Shown here in pieces: positions 17,255 to 26,804 of a DNA stretch of 40,878 bases. A model generated the notes under the pieces. That model searched no databases and was not told the DNA's origin. It saw only the letters and a list, made by a program, of their open reading frames with translations. The position numbers and the translations under genes were made by a program. Location of the stretch: NCBI GenBank assembly GCA_003249935.1, contig QKHT01000124.1, positions 1-40,878 of the forward strand. Direction: 5' to 3'. The DNA comes from Bacteroidota bacterium (lineage in GTDB: Bacteria > Bacteroidota > Bacteroidia > Bacteroidales > UBA5342). The stretch's first letter is position 1; the number at the start of each line of letters is the position of its first letter.

Positions 17255-18130
17255 ATGACTGATATAATTAAAACCGGCAATATCCGTGCTGCAAAGAACA
17301 AAGCCTTTGCATGGATTGTAGCTATATTGTCGTTTATAACCATTTTTCCTATTGTACTTATTATTTCAAAGCTTATTATTAACGGGTACAAGCAGATAAA
17401 CCTTGCATTTTTTACGCAAGTTGGTCCCGATACCATGGAAGCCATGACTGCTGTTTCGGGCGGTCATGTAATTCCCGGTGGTATACTCAATGGCATTGCG
17501 GGTACGCTCTTAATGGTTTTACTTGCTTCTGTAATGGCAATTCCTTTGGGTGTTATAATCGGTGTATACCTTTACGAAAATACGACGAAGCGGTATGCCG
17601 CTGTGGTGCGTGATGTGTCGGACGTAATGCAGGGGGTTCCATCTATAGTTTTAGGATTAATTTCATATCTTTGGGTGGTTAAGCATGTTACGCATGGTTA
17701 TTCGGCTTTAGCGGGTGCATCGGCTCTGGGCATCATGATGTTGCCATTAATAATACGCTCAACAGAAGAGACGCTTAAAATGATTCCGGTATCGATAAAA
17801 GAAGCTGGATTTGCACTGGGGGTTCCGTACCATAAAATCATATTGCGGGTGCTAATTCCCACCGGATTCAGTGGCTTATCGACAGGAATATTGCTGGCAA
17901 TTTCGCGGGTAATAGGCGAAACGGCACCATTAATGCTTACGGCATTGGGGAGCAGGATGGTGAATTTAAATATAGAGCAACCAACGAGTGCCGTACCATT
18001 GCTGATTTGGGAATTTTATAACGACCCGAATATGGTGGATTTAATATGGAGTTCGTCGTTATTTTTGATGGGTTTTGTACTCACATTAAACATTATTTCA
18101 AAACGTATTGCTGCAAAAAGCAAAAAGTAA
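17255..18130 (+). CDS. pstA: Phosphate ABC transporter permease PstA
   Basis: 291 residues, six membrane helices. Family blocks are GGILNGIAGTLLMVLLASVMAIPLG, VMQGVPSIVLGL, and the coupling loop ETLKMIPVSIKEAGFALGVPYHKII followed by SRVIGETAPLMLTALGS. It follows pstC closely, and its stop at 18130 is one base before the pstB ATG at 18132. The order pstS-C-A-B-phoU is the standard one. Confidence 0.95.
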   Translation: MTDIIKTGNIRAAKNKAFAWIVAILSFITIFPIVLIISKLIINGYKQINLAFFTQVGPDTMEAMTAVSGGHVIPGGILNGIAGTLLMVLLASVMAIPLGVIIGVYLYENTTKRYAAVVRDVSDVMQGVPSIVLGLISYLWVVKHVTHGYSALAGASALGIMMLPLIIRSTEETLKMIPVSIKEAGFALGVPYHKIILRVLIPTGFSGLSTGILLAISRVIGETAPLMLTALGSRMVNLNIEQPTSAVPLLIWEFYNDPNMVDLIWSSSLFLMGFVLTLNIISKRIAAKSKK

Positions 18131-18131
18131 T

Positions 18132-18914
18132 ATGGATAAACCAATAGTAGACATTAAAGACCCGGTTTTACGGATAGAAAATCTTCATGTTTCGTACGAC
18201 GGGATTAAAAATTCGGTGACAGATGTTTCGGCATCGGTAAAAAAGCATGCCATTACAGCCATTATGGGGCCTTCGGGCTGTGGTAAAAGTACACTTTTAC
18301 GGGCAATTAATCGGATGCACGATTTGTATCCGCAAATAAAAACCACCGGTAAAATATTTCTTAACGGCGACGATATCAGTTCGATTTCGAACATTGTATT
18401 GCGGCGAAAAATTGGTATGGTATTTCAGCGGCCTAACCCATTTCCAACGATGAGCATTTACGACAACGTAATTGCAGGATATAAACTCAACGGGTTCAGC
18501 CTAAAAAAACATGAACGCGACGAAATAGTAGAAAAATCGCTAACGGATGTTTCGTTGTGGAACGAAGTGAAAGATGCATTGAACAAAAAAGGCACTTTTT
18601 TGTCGGGTGGACAGCAACAGCGGTTGTGTATTGCCCGAGCACTGGCTTTTCAGCCCGATGTTATTTTATTGGATGAACCAACTTCGGCACTCGACCCTAT
18701 TGCAACGGCAAAAATAGAGGATCTTCTACTGGAACTGAAAGATAAATATTCGATTGTTTTGGTAACGCATAATATGGCTCAGGCTGCACGTATTTCGAAC
18801 TTTTCGATGTTTATGTATTTGGGCGAATTGGTGGAGTATGGCCGTACGAAAGATATGTTTACCAAACCGGTAGATAAACGTACCGAAGAGTATTTGACAG
18901 GGAAATTTGGTTGA
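18132..18914 (+). CDS. pstB: Phosphate ABC transporter ATP-binding protein PstB
   Basis: 260 residues from the ATG at 18132; an earlier in-frame TTG inside pstA is unlikely to be used. Walker A is at residues 46-54 (GPSGCGKST), the ABC signature at 157-165 (LSGGQQQRL) and Walker B at about 177-183 (VILLDEPTSALDP). LLRAINRMHDLYP is the usual PstB-specific stretch. It powers phosphate import through PstCA. A clean, full-length copy. Confidence 0.97.
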   Translation: MDKPIVDIKDPVLRIENLHVSYDGIKNSVTDVSASVKKHAITAIMGPSGCGKSTLLRAINRMHDLYPQIKTTGKIFLNGDDISSISNIVLRRKIGMVFQRPNPFPTMSIYDNVIAGYKLNGFSLKKHERDEIVEKSLTDVSLWNEVKDALNKKGTFLSGGQQQRLCIARALAFQPDVILLDEPTSALDPIATAKIEDLLLELKDKYSIVLVTHNMAQAARISNFSMFMYLGELVEYGRTKDMFTKPVDKRTEEYLTGKFG

Positions 18915-18932
18915 TTAATATAAAATAAAGAT

Positions 18933-19628
18933 ATGAGTGTAAAAAAAGACCTGGCATTCGAAAAACTGATGCGCGACTTCGAAAAATTTTCGAATCTTAC
19001 GTTGCTACAGCTCGATTTGCTCGATAAAATGATAAGCGATTATGTGGCAAAAAAGCCTGTGGATGGCTTTAAATCGCAGATTGCCGAAAACGAAACAGTA
19101 CTCAATCAGCTTGAAGTAAAAGTGAGCGAACGAATTATGCGAATTATTTCGCTCTATAATCCCATGGCTTCGGATTTACGTAAACTTTTGGCCATATACC
19201 GAATGCTGATAGACCTTGAGCGGATTGGCGATTTGGTTACTGGTGTGGTGCGCGATATGCTGCGCATAAAAGATGTTGAAATATTTGTAAATGCATCGGA
19301 TGTTATCGACAATATGTTGGTAATGACCAAAGAGATGCTTATAAAAGCACTGTTATCTTTTACGCAAAACGATCGCGAATCGGCAATTTGGACCATTAAG
19401 AGCGATTCGGTTGTGGATGAGCTGAACCATAAACTCCTGCGCAAATCGGTAGCCAAAACCAATTTGACCGACGAACATCAGGAAATGATTATGAGTTTTT
19501 TAAAGCTTAAAAGCATTGTGTCTGATATTGAACGTATTGGCGACCATTCGACCAATATTGCAGAGGCCTCGATATACGCACTCGATGGTACCGACCTGCG
19601 ACACGTTGATTTGGATCTGGACGATTAA
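18933..19628 (+). CDS. phoU: Phosphate signalling protein PhoU
   Basis: 231 residues, all helical, with the two symmetrical PhoU metal-binding motifs at residues 96-100 and 200-204 (ERIGD in both). In other bacteria PhoU links the Pst transporter to the sensor kinase PhoR and keeps the regulon off when phosphate is plentiful. It lies 18 bases after pstB and 22 before the kinase, matching that role. Confidence 0.96.
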   Translation: MSVKKDLAFEKLMRDFEKFSNLTLLQLDLLDKMISDYVAKKPVDGFKSQIAENETVLNQLEVKVSERIMRIISLYNPMASDLRKLLAIYRMLIDLERIGDLVTGVVRDMLRIKDVEIFVNASDVIDNMLVMTKEMLIKALLSFTQNDRESAIWTIKSDSVVDELNHKLLRKSVAKTNLTDEHQEMIMSFLKLKSIVSDIERIGDHSTNIAEASIYALDGTDLRHVDLDLDD

Positions 19629-19650
19629 TAACGCAAAACTTAAAACAACA

Positions 19651-21420
19651 ATGGCATCAATTCTCGAACTACGAAGTTTTCGCAATAAACTCTTCTATTC
19701 TCTCCTTTCTGTATTTTCGATATTTATTCTTATCGTGCTGGCCTTTCAGTATCAGCGCGAAAAGGATTTTAAAAAGAAGGAACTCGAAACTTCGCTCAAC
19801 GACATCACCGAAATGACGCATCTGTTTATCGAACACAACCATACGCTCGATAGCAGTCGTATATTTTATCTCGATTCGCTACAGAATATTATTCCACGAA
19901 AAAATGTTCGTATAACCGTAATTATGGCCAACGGTGTGGTGCGATACGATAATCATGTTACCGAAGTCAATAAAATGGAGAATCACCGGCTTCGACCCGA
20001 AGTGCAGTTATCGGTAAGCGAACCTTTTGGCGAAAATGTGCGAAAATCGGCTACTACGGGCGAAGAGTATTACTATTTTGCAAAGTTTTATGGCACTTAC
20101 TTTGTTCGAACCGCGCTTGTTTACGATGTGGAAGTAACCACTTTTTTGCGCGCCGAGCGGGTATTTATTCTCTTTAGCCTCTTTTTGTTTGGCATCGTTT
20201 GGCTGCTGTTGGCATATGTAACCAATCGTTTGGGGGGAACCATTACTCAACTCAAGGATTTTGCTATAAGTGTAAATAATGGCGATGAGATGGCCGTAGA
20301 ATATCAATTTCCCGATGATGAACTTGGTGAAATATCCAATCGGGTAGTGGCCATTTACAAAGAAATGAAATTGGCCAAGGATAACCTTTCGAAAGAAAAG
20401 GAAAAACTGTTTAACCATTTGTTTGCCCTTAACGAAGGGGTGGCGTTTTTTGCTAAAGACAAAAGTCGCCTGCTAAACAACAACCATTTTATTCAGTTTT
20501 TAAATATTATTTCGGATGTGCCTACCATTTCGCCTGAACATATTTTCGATTTAGCAGATATGAAGCCGTTGGTAGAGTTTATTGATGCCAATTTAAGCGA
20601 TTTGTCAAAACCACTGGCCGCCATGCCGGCTTTCGAGATCAACATCAAAAAAAACAGCCGGTTTTTTGCTGTTAAATGCATTATTTTTCAGGATCGTAGC
20701 TTTGAAATATTGATTCTCGAAACCACGCAACTCGAAGAGCGTACTTTGCTTAAACAGCAAATGACTTCGAATATCGCTCACGAATTACGAACACCCGTGG
20801 CTTCTATTTCGGGCTATCTCGAAACGATATTGAGTAACGTGCTCGACGACAAAAAAAAGGACTACTTTATAGAAAGAGCGCATGCTCAGGCCCGACGGTT
20901 GGCCGAATTAATCGACGATATTTCGCTTATTACTAAAATAGAAGAGGCAAAAACCTACTTTGTAAAACAACCGGTAAATGTATATAAACTGGTGCACGAA
21001 GTGGTATCGAACCTTAGCAACCGTGTAGAAGAACGAAAATTGGAAGTCAATGTAGCTATTGATGAAACATCGGTTGTAAATGGTAATAAAACCTTGTTAT
21101 TCTCGGTATTTTACAACCTGCTCGACAATTCCATTAAGTATGCCAACCAAGGTTCAATTGTAAACATACAGCAGTATCATAGCGACGAAAATTGTGTGTA
21201 TTTTACTTTTTCGAACAATGGCGAAAGCATTCCCGAAGAGCATCTCTCGCGGATATTCGAACGGTTTTATCGTGTGGATACCGGTCGGTCGCGCAAAAAT
21301 GGCGGCACAGGCCTTGGCCTGGCGATTGTAAAAAATGCCATTCAACTGCACAACGGCGAAATTTCGGCCCGCAATCTCAAAGATGGTGGCGTGGAGTTTC
21401 TGTTTAGCATTCAAAAATAG
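19651..21420 (+). CDS. PhoR-like membrane sensor histidine kinase
   Basis: 589 residues from the ATG at 19651; a longer frame into phoU is not credible. The domain order is a first membrane helix (about 13-32), a ~130-residue periplasmic domain, a second helix (VFILFSLFLFGIVWLLLAYV), a linker resembling HAMP, a PAS-like region, HisKA with His377 (NIAHELRTPVA), and HATPase_c with NLLDNSIKYAN and GTGLGLAIV. Its place behind phoU and its layout fit PhoR. Unlike short PhoR proteins it has a sizeable extracytoplasmic domain. No response regulator gene is adjacent, so a phoB must lie elsewhere. Confidence 0.9.
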   Translation: MASILELRSFRNKLFYSLLSVFSIFILIVLAFQYQREKDFKKKELETSLNDITEMTHLFIEHNHTLDSSRIFYLDSLQNIIPRKNVRITVIMANGVVRYDNHVTEVNKMENHRLRPEVQLSVSEPFGENVRKSATTGEEYYYFAKFYGTYFVRTALVYDVEVTTFLRAERVFILFSLFLFGIVWLLLAYVTNRLGGTITQLKDFAISVNNGDEMAVEYQFPDDELGEISNRVVAIYKEMKLAKDNLSKEKEKLFNHLFALNEGVAFFAKDKSRLLNNNHFIQFLNIISDVPTISPEHIFDLADMKPLVEFIDANLSDLSKPLAAMPAFEINIKKNSRFFAVKCIIFQDRSFEILILETTQLEERTLLKQQMTSNIAHELRTPVASISGYLETILSNVLDDKKKDYFIERAHAQARRLAELIDDISLITKIEEAKTYFVKQPVNVYKLVHEVVSNLSNRVEERKLEVNVAIDETSVVNGNKTLLFSVFYNLLDNSIKYANQGSIVNIQQYHSDENCVYFTFSNNGESIPEEHLSRIFERFYRVDTGRSRKNGGTGLGLAIVKNAIQLHNGEISARNLKDGGVEFLFSIQK

Positions 21421-21446
21421 CGTTGCAATTATTGTAAGGGCAATTG

Positions 21447-21478
21447 AAAGTCCGGATACCGAAAGGCATCCGGACTTT
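21447..21478. terminator. Bidirectional terminator between the kinase and the M1 peptidase genes
   Basis: AAAGTCCGGAT pairs perfectly with ATCCGGACTTT around a short GAAA-containing loop, with a T-rich tract downstream. It lies between convergent genes and ends the pst-phoU-kinase transcript. Confidence 0.85.
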
Positions 21479-21519
21479 TGTGTTTTTATTGGGTTGAACC
21501 GGCGTTCACTCCATCTCAT

Positions 21520-23433
21520 TTACTCCCTATATATGCCAAACCTTTTTACCACCACGCCACGATTGTTTTTTAGTTGAACCAGATATTGACCTTTGTTGAG
21601 GTATGGCAATTGAACCGTTTGTTGTGCCGATGCAGCCATGACTTGTGTGTAAACAGCCCGGCCGTTTAATGTTGTAATGGAAAGTTTCGCCGGTTCAGCC
21701 AAATTGTATATTGTAATGGCGTGGGTTGTTGGGTTGAACCACAAATGCGGCATTAATCCGGTAGTTGGCACTGCCGTGGGTTCAACCGAAATTGCCCCGG
21801 CTAATACCAGCCGCAAGGGGTCGAACTGTATGGAGTCGATATTTGCAATGTTGTTTATGGTAAACGATTGGTTTTGAATCGTATGAGGCAGGTCGGTATC
21901 GGTAAAGACCCCATTGTACCAAATGCGTAAAGGTACTTTCATGGTAAAGAACCGTGTGGATGCGTCGCTGGCGTACTGGTTGAGTGTAACCGTATTGTTC
22001 CGATATGTGACGTAGAATTTCGGAAAGCCGCCGCCATAGAACCAATCGTCGAAAAAACGGTTCAGGCTATAACCACATGCGGTTTCCATGTGTGTTTTAA
22101 ACTGTTGTGCGGTGCTGTTGGTGTATTGAATCGACGGGTCGGAAATGTAGGCTTTTATACCGGCGAAAAAGGCCGCATCACCCAATTCGTGCCGTAGGGT
22201 GTGCAGAATCATGGCCCCTTTGTAGTAGGTGAGCGAACTGCTGAATATACGGCTTACCGAGGTGGTATCGGGGCAATAAACACTGCCTGATTCAGACAGA
22301 AAAGCCTGTTCTTGTGCAACTTTTTTAAACTGTGGCCAGGTTTGCGGTTCGAGGTTTTCGTAACAGAGGCCATCGGCATAGGTTGCAAATCCTTCGTTAA
22401 GCCATATTTCGTGCCACGAGGCGCAAGTAACCATATTACCGAACCACGAGTGGGCCAGTTCGTGGGCAATAAGATCTTTGCTGAACAACGATATAAAGGT
22501 AATGGTCTGGTGCTCCATGCCACCGCCCCATTCGAATTGAGCATGCCCATACTGCTCTCGGGCAAAAGGGTACGGGCCGAACAACAGCGTAAATACCTGC
22601 ATGGCATGTGTGGTATAAGGTGTGAGCGTTTTAATTGTTTCGAGTTCTTCGGGGTAAACATAATGTACCAAACGAAAGCTATCGGTGGGTGTGCTTTTGA
22701 AATACTCGTCGTAAATGGCGTAGTTGGTTACGGCCAAACCAACATTGTAATACACAATGGGGTAGATGTGCAAAAAGGTTGAGATGCGATGGTTATTTAT
22801 TATTGTATCGCTTATTTTTAGTCCGTTGGCTACGGCAGTGTATTGTTTTGGGTACGAAATGGTAATGGTGGTAGTGTCAACTTTGTCGTTGAGGTCCATT
22901 TTGGCCGGAAACCAGTATTGCGAGCCATAAGGTTCGCTAAGCGTAAAGCAGATGGGGATGGAATCGGACCCGTGTTTATCGCTGAAAAAGCCATCGGAAT
23001 TGTCGTTAGCAGGTGTTCCCTTGTAGGAGATTTCGACGCTAAGGTATTGGCTTATCTTAATGTCGGGAGGCAGATTGATGGTGAGCAGATTATTTGAATA
23101 GGTGTAACCTGTTGGTTGTTGGTTGCAACGTACCGATTGTATACTAAAAGTGTTGTACAGATTAAACGAAACAGCAGATAGATTACTGAGCTTTGTTACA
23201 ATATTATATGAGACCGTTCCGGTAATATATTGTTTGGCGGGGTCTATTTCGAATTGCATCGCTTGCGACACTATATTCCAGTTGGAGTAGTTTTGTTCGG
23301 CCAGCGTCGAGGATTTTGCAGCATATGGTCGGCCTGTTTTAAACTCGCTGAAAATAGTCTGGCTGCTTTGCGCCATATTCTTAATGCCAAACAATAATGC
23401 CATGCAAATAAGATGGGTTGTTACTCTGTTCAT
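21520..23433 (-). CDS. Secreted M1-family aminopeptidase with type IX secretion sorting domain
   Basis: 637 residues. After a signal peptide comes an N-terminal beta domain. The gluzincin catalytic core follows, with GGGMEHQ at 303-309 (the variant of GAMEN often seen in Bacteroidota), zinc motif HELAH at 324-328 and third ligand Glu347 (LNEGFA). The last ~75 residues ([17 protein letters not shown] ... [21 protein letters not shown]) match the type A Por sorting domain, so the enzyme is exported by T9SS and attached or released at the surface. The region between lacks the full ERAP-like C-terminal helical domain. A perfect TAATTTTG element lies upstream at 23451-23458. Confidence 0.92.
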   Translation of the reverse strand: MNRVTTHLICMALLFGIKNMAQSSQTIFSEFKTGRPYAAKSSTLAEQNYSNWNIVSQAMQFEIDPAKQYITGTVSYNIVTKLSNLSAVSFNLYNTFSIQSVRCNQQPTGYTYSNNLLTINLPPDIKISQYLSVEISYKGTPANDNSDGFFSDKHGSDSIPICFTLSEPYGSQYWFPAKMDLNDKVDTTTITISYPKQYTAVANGLKISDTIINNHRISTFLHIYPIVYYNVGLAVTNYAIYDEYFKSTPTDSFRLVHYVYPEELETIKTLTPYTTHAMQVFTLLFGPYPFAREQYGHAQFEWGGGMEHQTITFISLFSKDLIAHELAHSWFGNMVTCASWHEIWLNEGFATYADGLCYENLEPQTWPQFKKVAQEQAFLSESGSVYCPDTTSVSRIFSSSLTYYKGAMILHTLRHELGDAAFFAGIKAYISDPSIQYTNSTAQQFKTHMETACGYSLNRFFDDWFYGGGFPKFYVTYRNNTVTLNQYASDASTRFFTMKVPLRIWYNGVFTDTDLPHTIQNQSFTINNIANIDSIQFDPLRLVLAGAISVEPTAVPTTGLMPHLWFNPTTHAITIYNLAEPAKLSITTLNGRAVYTQVMAASAQQTVQLPYLNKGQYLVQLKNNRGVVVKRFGIYRE

Positions 23434-23450
23434 AACAAATACATTTGGTT

Positions 23451-23458
23451 CAAAATTA
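23451..23458 (-). promoter_or_regulatory. Promoter -7 element (TAATTTTG) of the M1 peptidase gene
   Basis: Perfect TAnnTTTG on the minus strand, 17 bases upstream of the ATG. No matching -33 TTG is seen. Confidence 0.45.
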
Positions 23459-23687
23459 ACTAAAAAGTTGTGTGTAATAAATACCAGACTTCATTAACTG
23501 AAAATTAGAAAAATCAATACTTTATGCGTACATACATCAAATTGACCTTAAGATACAATTGATAAGTGAGAATGTTCCTTTTTTGTGTTGCGATAAAAAA
23601 AGTACTTTTCGCACCGGCAACAAGGCCGGGACCATAAATCGACACACGTTTATTTATTATTATAGGTATTATTTAAATTTATTTTTT

Positions 23688-25625
23688 ATGAAACATTTTT
23701 TGTCTCTTTTGGCTGGCGTGGCAATGAGTAGTTCGTTGTTTGCCACCACATTTTTAGTGCAACCCGGTGGCGCGGGTGCCGCTTGGCGTGCCGCAGCCGA
23801 TGGCGAAACATTGGTTGATTTAACAGGAACAACACTTAATGCATGGTACTCCGGGGCAACGCTTGTTGCCGGGGACAATGTTTGGATTTTAAAGGGCGAA
23901 TATTTGCTCGATGGAACTATTACGCCCAAAGGTGGCGAAAGTATTTATGGTGGTTTTGTCGGAACTGAAACCTCAGCATCGGCTCGTGTCGTGGGTGCAA
24001 AACCGTGGGAAATGACCAACGAAACTGTGTTAAAAGGTAATTCTACATTTCAGATAATGACTTCTTCGTTGCTTTCAACTGACCCTACACTTATTGATGG
24101 TGTAACCATAACCAAAGGTTTCGGAAAACCGGCAACAGGTGCTACCTTTAACTCATTTGCCGGTATTAAGGTTGGGCCTAAAACCACGTTGCAAAACAGC
24201 AAGATTACCGATAATACGATGGATGTAACGCTAGCCCCAACTGGCGCATCGGGTTGCGGGGTATTATTAACTTCGAATACCAGTGTGTTAAAAAATTCGC
24301 ATGTTTATGCTAACTCCAATTGGTGTGCAGTAGGGATGTCTGGTGGAGCTCAGATTATTGGTTGTACAGTCGAAAACAACAATACCCTTTTGGCTACGGC
24401 AGGTGTGGCCATGACCAATGGGGGGGCTGGCGGACCGGGTTCGTTAATTGAAGATTGTATCTTTAAAAACAATACAGGCATTAGCACCGGCGCATTAAAT
24501 TTTTACACCAATGCGACCAATACCACGGCTCACGAGGTAAAAAACTGTACATTCGAAGGTAATATCGTTACTGCTACCACTGGTAATCCGGTAGCCGGTA
24601 TCTCAATTGCTGAAGCCTTGGGGCAAAAGAATACTTATAAAATTACCGGATGTACCTTCAAAAACAATGTATCGAGTCCTGTTGCCTCTGCAAATGGTGG
24701 TGCTCTGTTACAAAAGAATGCATCATTAATAATTGACCGTTGTGTATTCGATGGCAATAGCCGTGGATGTGTAGTGCTTGGTGGTGGTGCCGGAACCAAA
24801 GCAACTATTAGTAACAGTGTGTTTAAAAACAATGTAGCTGTTAATGCCACAGGTGTCGATCAGAACTCTGCTGCTATCAATTCCAAAAATCCATTGGTGC
24901 TGAACAACTGTTTGTTTTATGGCAATAAAGGTGCAAACGTAATGACTATTGATGCCCCGGTAGATACAGTGACTATTGTAAACAACTGTACATTTGCCGC
25001 CAATACAAAAAATGATGGGATAACCGCAGTGGGAGTACTGGTAAATGTAAATCCAACCTTAACCACTTCGTTTAAAAACTGTATTGCTTACAATGCCACA
25101 TCAAAACCTTTTGGAACCCGTGCTGTATCTGTAAGTTATTGTGGATTTGAATCAACTGCCGATTTGTCGGTTTACAATACCGTGGGTGGGGGTAATATTC
25201 AAACCATTGATGCTACATCGTTTAAAGATGCCGCTGGATTGGATTTTAGTCTGTCCGAAACTTCTCCTGCCATAGATGCAGGTACTGTAATTGCTGCATG
25301 CAGTCCCGATTTAGCAGGTGTAGACCGTACAAATGGCGGATTGTTGTACGATATGGGTGCTTATGAGTATGCTTACAAATTGTATACAACTGTACCCAAA
25401 GCTACCGATAACTCAGAGATTAAGGTTAGCCGGATTTCTGCCAATAGTTTGGCGGTCTTTGCGCCAATTGGAAGCAATGTAATCATTTACAATGCCTTGG
25501 GCAGTGTTGTATTGAAAGCGAAAAACGTACCGGGTTCAACCATACTTTCTTCGGCAAACAATGGCATTTATCTTGTTGAAGTTACCAACGGATCGGCCCG
25601 AACAGTTAAAAAAGTTGTATTGTAA
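23688..25625 (+). CDS. Secreted right-handed beta-helix protein with type IX sorting domain
   Basis: 645 residues from the ATG at 23688 (MKHFLSLLAGVAMSSSLFA, a clear signal peptide); 43 residues of upstream open frame are unlikely to be translated. From about residue 60 to 540 there are repeated coils of the parallel beta-helix type, with recurring CTFKNN, CIFKNN, CVFDGNS and SVFKNNVA units, as in pectate-lyase-fold and polymorphic outer-membrane proteins. No lyase active site is recognisable. The final ~75 residues (SLAVFAPIGSNVIIYNALGSV ... NGIYLVEVTN) form a type A T9SS sorting domain. Likely a surface adhesin or polysaccharide-binding protein; the ligand is unknown. Confidence 0.88.
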   Translation: MKHFLSLLAGVAMSSSLFATTFLVQPGGAGAAWRAAADGETLVDLTGTTLNAWYSGATLVAGDNVWILKGEYLLDGTITPKGGESIYGGFVGTETSASARVVGAKPWEMTNETVLKGNSTFQIMTSSLLSTDPTLIDGVTITKGFGKPATGATFNSFAGIKVGPKTTLQNSKITDNTMDVTLAPTGASGCGVLLTSNTSVLKNSHVYANSNWCAVGMSGGAQIIGCTVENNNTLLATAGVAMTNGGAGGPGSLIEDCIFKNNTGISTGALNFYTNATNTTAHEVKNCTFEGNIVTATTGNPVAGISIAEALGQKNTYKITGCTFKNNVSSPVASANGGALLQKNASLIIDRCVFDGNSRGCVVLGGGAGTKATISNSVFKNNVAVNATGVDQNSAAINSKNPLVLNNCLFYGNKGANVMTIDAPVDTVTIVNNCTFAANTKNDGITAVGVLVNVNPTLTTSFKNCIAYNATSKPFGTRAVSVSYCGFESTADLSVYNTVGGGNIQTIDATSFKDAAGLDFSLSETSPAIDAGTVIAACSPDLAGVDRTNGGLLYDMGAYEYAYKLYTTVPKATDNSEIKVSRISANSLAVFAPIGSNVIIYNALGSVVLKAKNVPGSTILSSANNGIYLVEVTNGSARTVKKVVL

Positions 25626-25643
25626 TTGATTAGATAAAATATT

Positions 25644-25688
25644 TTCAGGGTTGTTAAAGGTGACTATTTCGCTATTGGCAGCCCTGAA
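25644..25688. terminator. Weak hairpin between convergent genes
   Basis: TTCAGGGTTG pairs with CAGCCCTGAA (one G-U) around a 31-base loop, between the beta-helix and GNAT genes. The large loop makes its function uncertain. Confidence 0.35.
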
Positions 25689-25738
25689 TTTATTGATTTA
25701 ATGCGTCGCACGTTGGTTCAGCCAAAATATAAAAAGGC

Positions 25739-26275
25739 CTAATCGGGAGCGATGCATTGTAAAACCTTGTCGTCGATAAAGCCATTTACACCCCGAATCC
25801 ACTCGCGCAAAGTACCCGCTTCGATAAAACCATGATCTTCGAAAAAATGAATACTTTTACCATTATCCACGCCAATATGTACGTACAATTGATGAATATG
25901 AAGGTAGTCAAATGCGTATTTTTTTAGTATTTCGAGCGATTCGGAGCCGTAACCTTTGTGTTGATATTCGTTAGTTATAAGTATACCAACTTCTGCACGA
26001 CTATGGTACGGGTCGAAATCGAAAATATCAATTGCGCCCACTGCACCCATATCCGCTTCGAGCGATTGAATAATAAACCGCACCTGTCGTACGTCGTAAA
26101 TGTCGCGACTACCATTTTTAATATATTCTTTAAGAATGTATTTCGAAAAGGGAGCGAGGGTGTTACTTACACGCCACACTTCGGGGTTGTTTTCCCAGCG
26201 GTATAGCAATTCAATGTCTTCGGGTTCTAAAGCCCGTAGTCTGACTGTATTTCCAACAAGTAAGTTATCTTTCAT
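25739..26275 (-). CDS. GNAT-family N-acetyltransferase
   Basis: 178 residues of the RimJ/RimL type. The opening VRLRALEPEDIELLYRWENNPEVW is typical. The acetyl-CoA loop is QHKGYGSE (Q-x-x-G-x-G), and the closing strand is HFFEDHGFIEAGTLREW. The acceptor (protein N-terminus or a small amine) cannot be told. It lies 16 bases past the aroK stop on the same strand, so it may be the last gene of the parE-parC-aroK transcript. Confidence 0.9.
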   Translation of the reverse strand: MKDNLLVGNTVRLRALEPEDIELLYRWENNPEVWRVSNTLAPFSKYILKEYIKNGSRDIYDVRQVRFIIQSLEADMGAVGAIDIFDFDPYHSRAEVGILITNEYQHKGYGSESLEILKKYAFDYLHIHQLYVHIGVDNGKSIHFFEDHGFIEAGTLREWIRGVNGFIDDKVLQCIAPD

Positions 26276-26291
26276 TCAATCTTGCATCAAG

Positions 26292-26804
26292 TTAATAGCC
26301 CATTCGTTTTGCGAACAGAGGTGCCGGTTCGGTAACCGGGTCGATATTAAGCTTTGCCCGTCTGTAAAATTCAGAACGTTTTTCGAGCATTTCGATGATA
26401 AAAGCCTGCAACTCCTCCGGTGTTTTGCCCGCAATGAGCGGGCGCGGATTTTTGGAATGAATTAATCTTTCGCGAATTACTTCCACCGAAGGATTTAACC
26501 AAACGGTAAGCCCCGAATGGTTCATTATGTCCATATTGTCGAAAAAACAAGGTGCCCCGCCACCGGTTGAGATAATGGTGTTTTCGAAATTGGAAACCTC
26601 TTCAAGTGCTTTTTTTTCTATGGTTCTGAACCCTTGTTCGCCATATTTCTGAAATAATTGTGGAATTGTGGCATGTTGTGATTCTTCGATAAACTTGTCG
26701 AGGTCTATGAGTTGCATGCCTGTTTCTGAAGCAAGTTTACGGCCGAAGTAGCTTTTTCCACAGCCCATAAAACCTATCAGATATATTCGCGATACTGTAT
26801 TCAT
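26292..26804 (-). CDS. aroK: Shikimate kinase
   Basis: 170 residues. Walker A is at 11-18 (GFMGCGKS), the shikimate-binding Asp34/Asp36 lie in LIDLDKFIE, with Arg60 (GFRTIE) and the glycine triplet at 81-83 (STGGGAP). NPRPLIAG carries the lid arginine. It phosphorylates shikimate in the route to chorismate, the substrate of PabB encoded at 7003. The ATG directly abuts the parC stop (TGAATG), so translation is probably coupled. Confidence 0.95.
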   Translation of the reverse strand: MNTVSRIYLIGFMGCGKSYFGRKLASETGMQLIDLDKFIEESQHATIPQLFQKYGEQGFRTIEKKALEEVSNFENTIISTGGGAPCFFDNMDIMNHSGLTVWLNPSVEVIRERLIHSKNPRPLIAGKTPEELQAFIIEMLEKRSEFYRRAKLNIDPVTEPAPLFAKRMGY

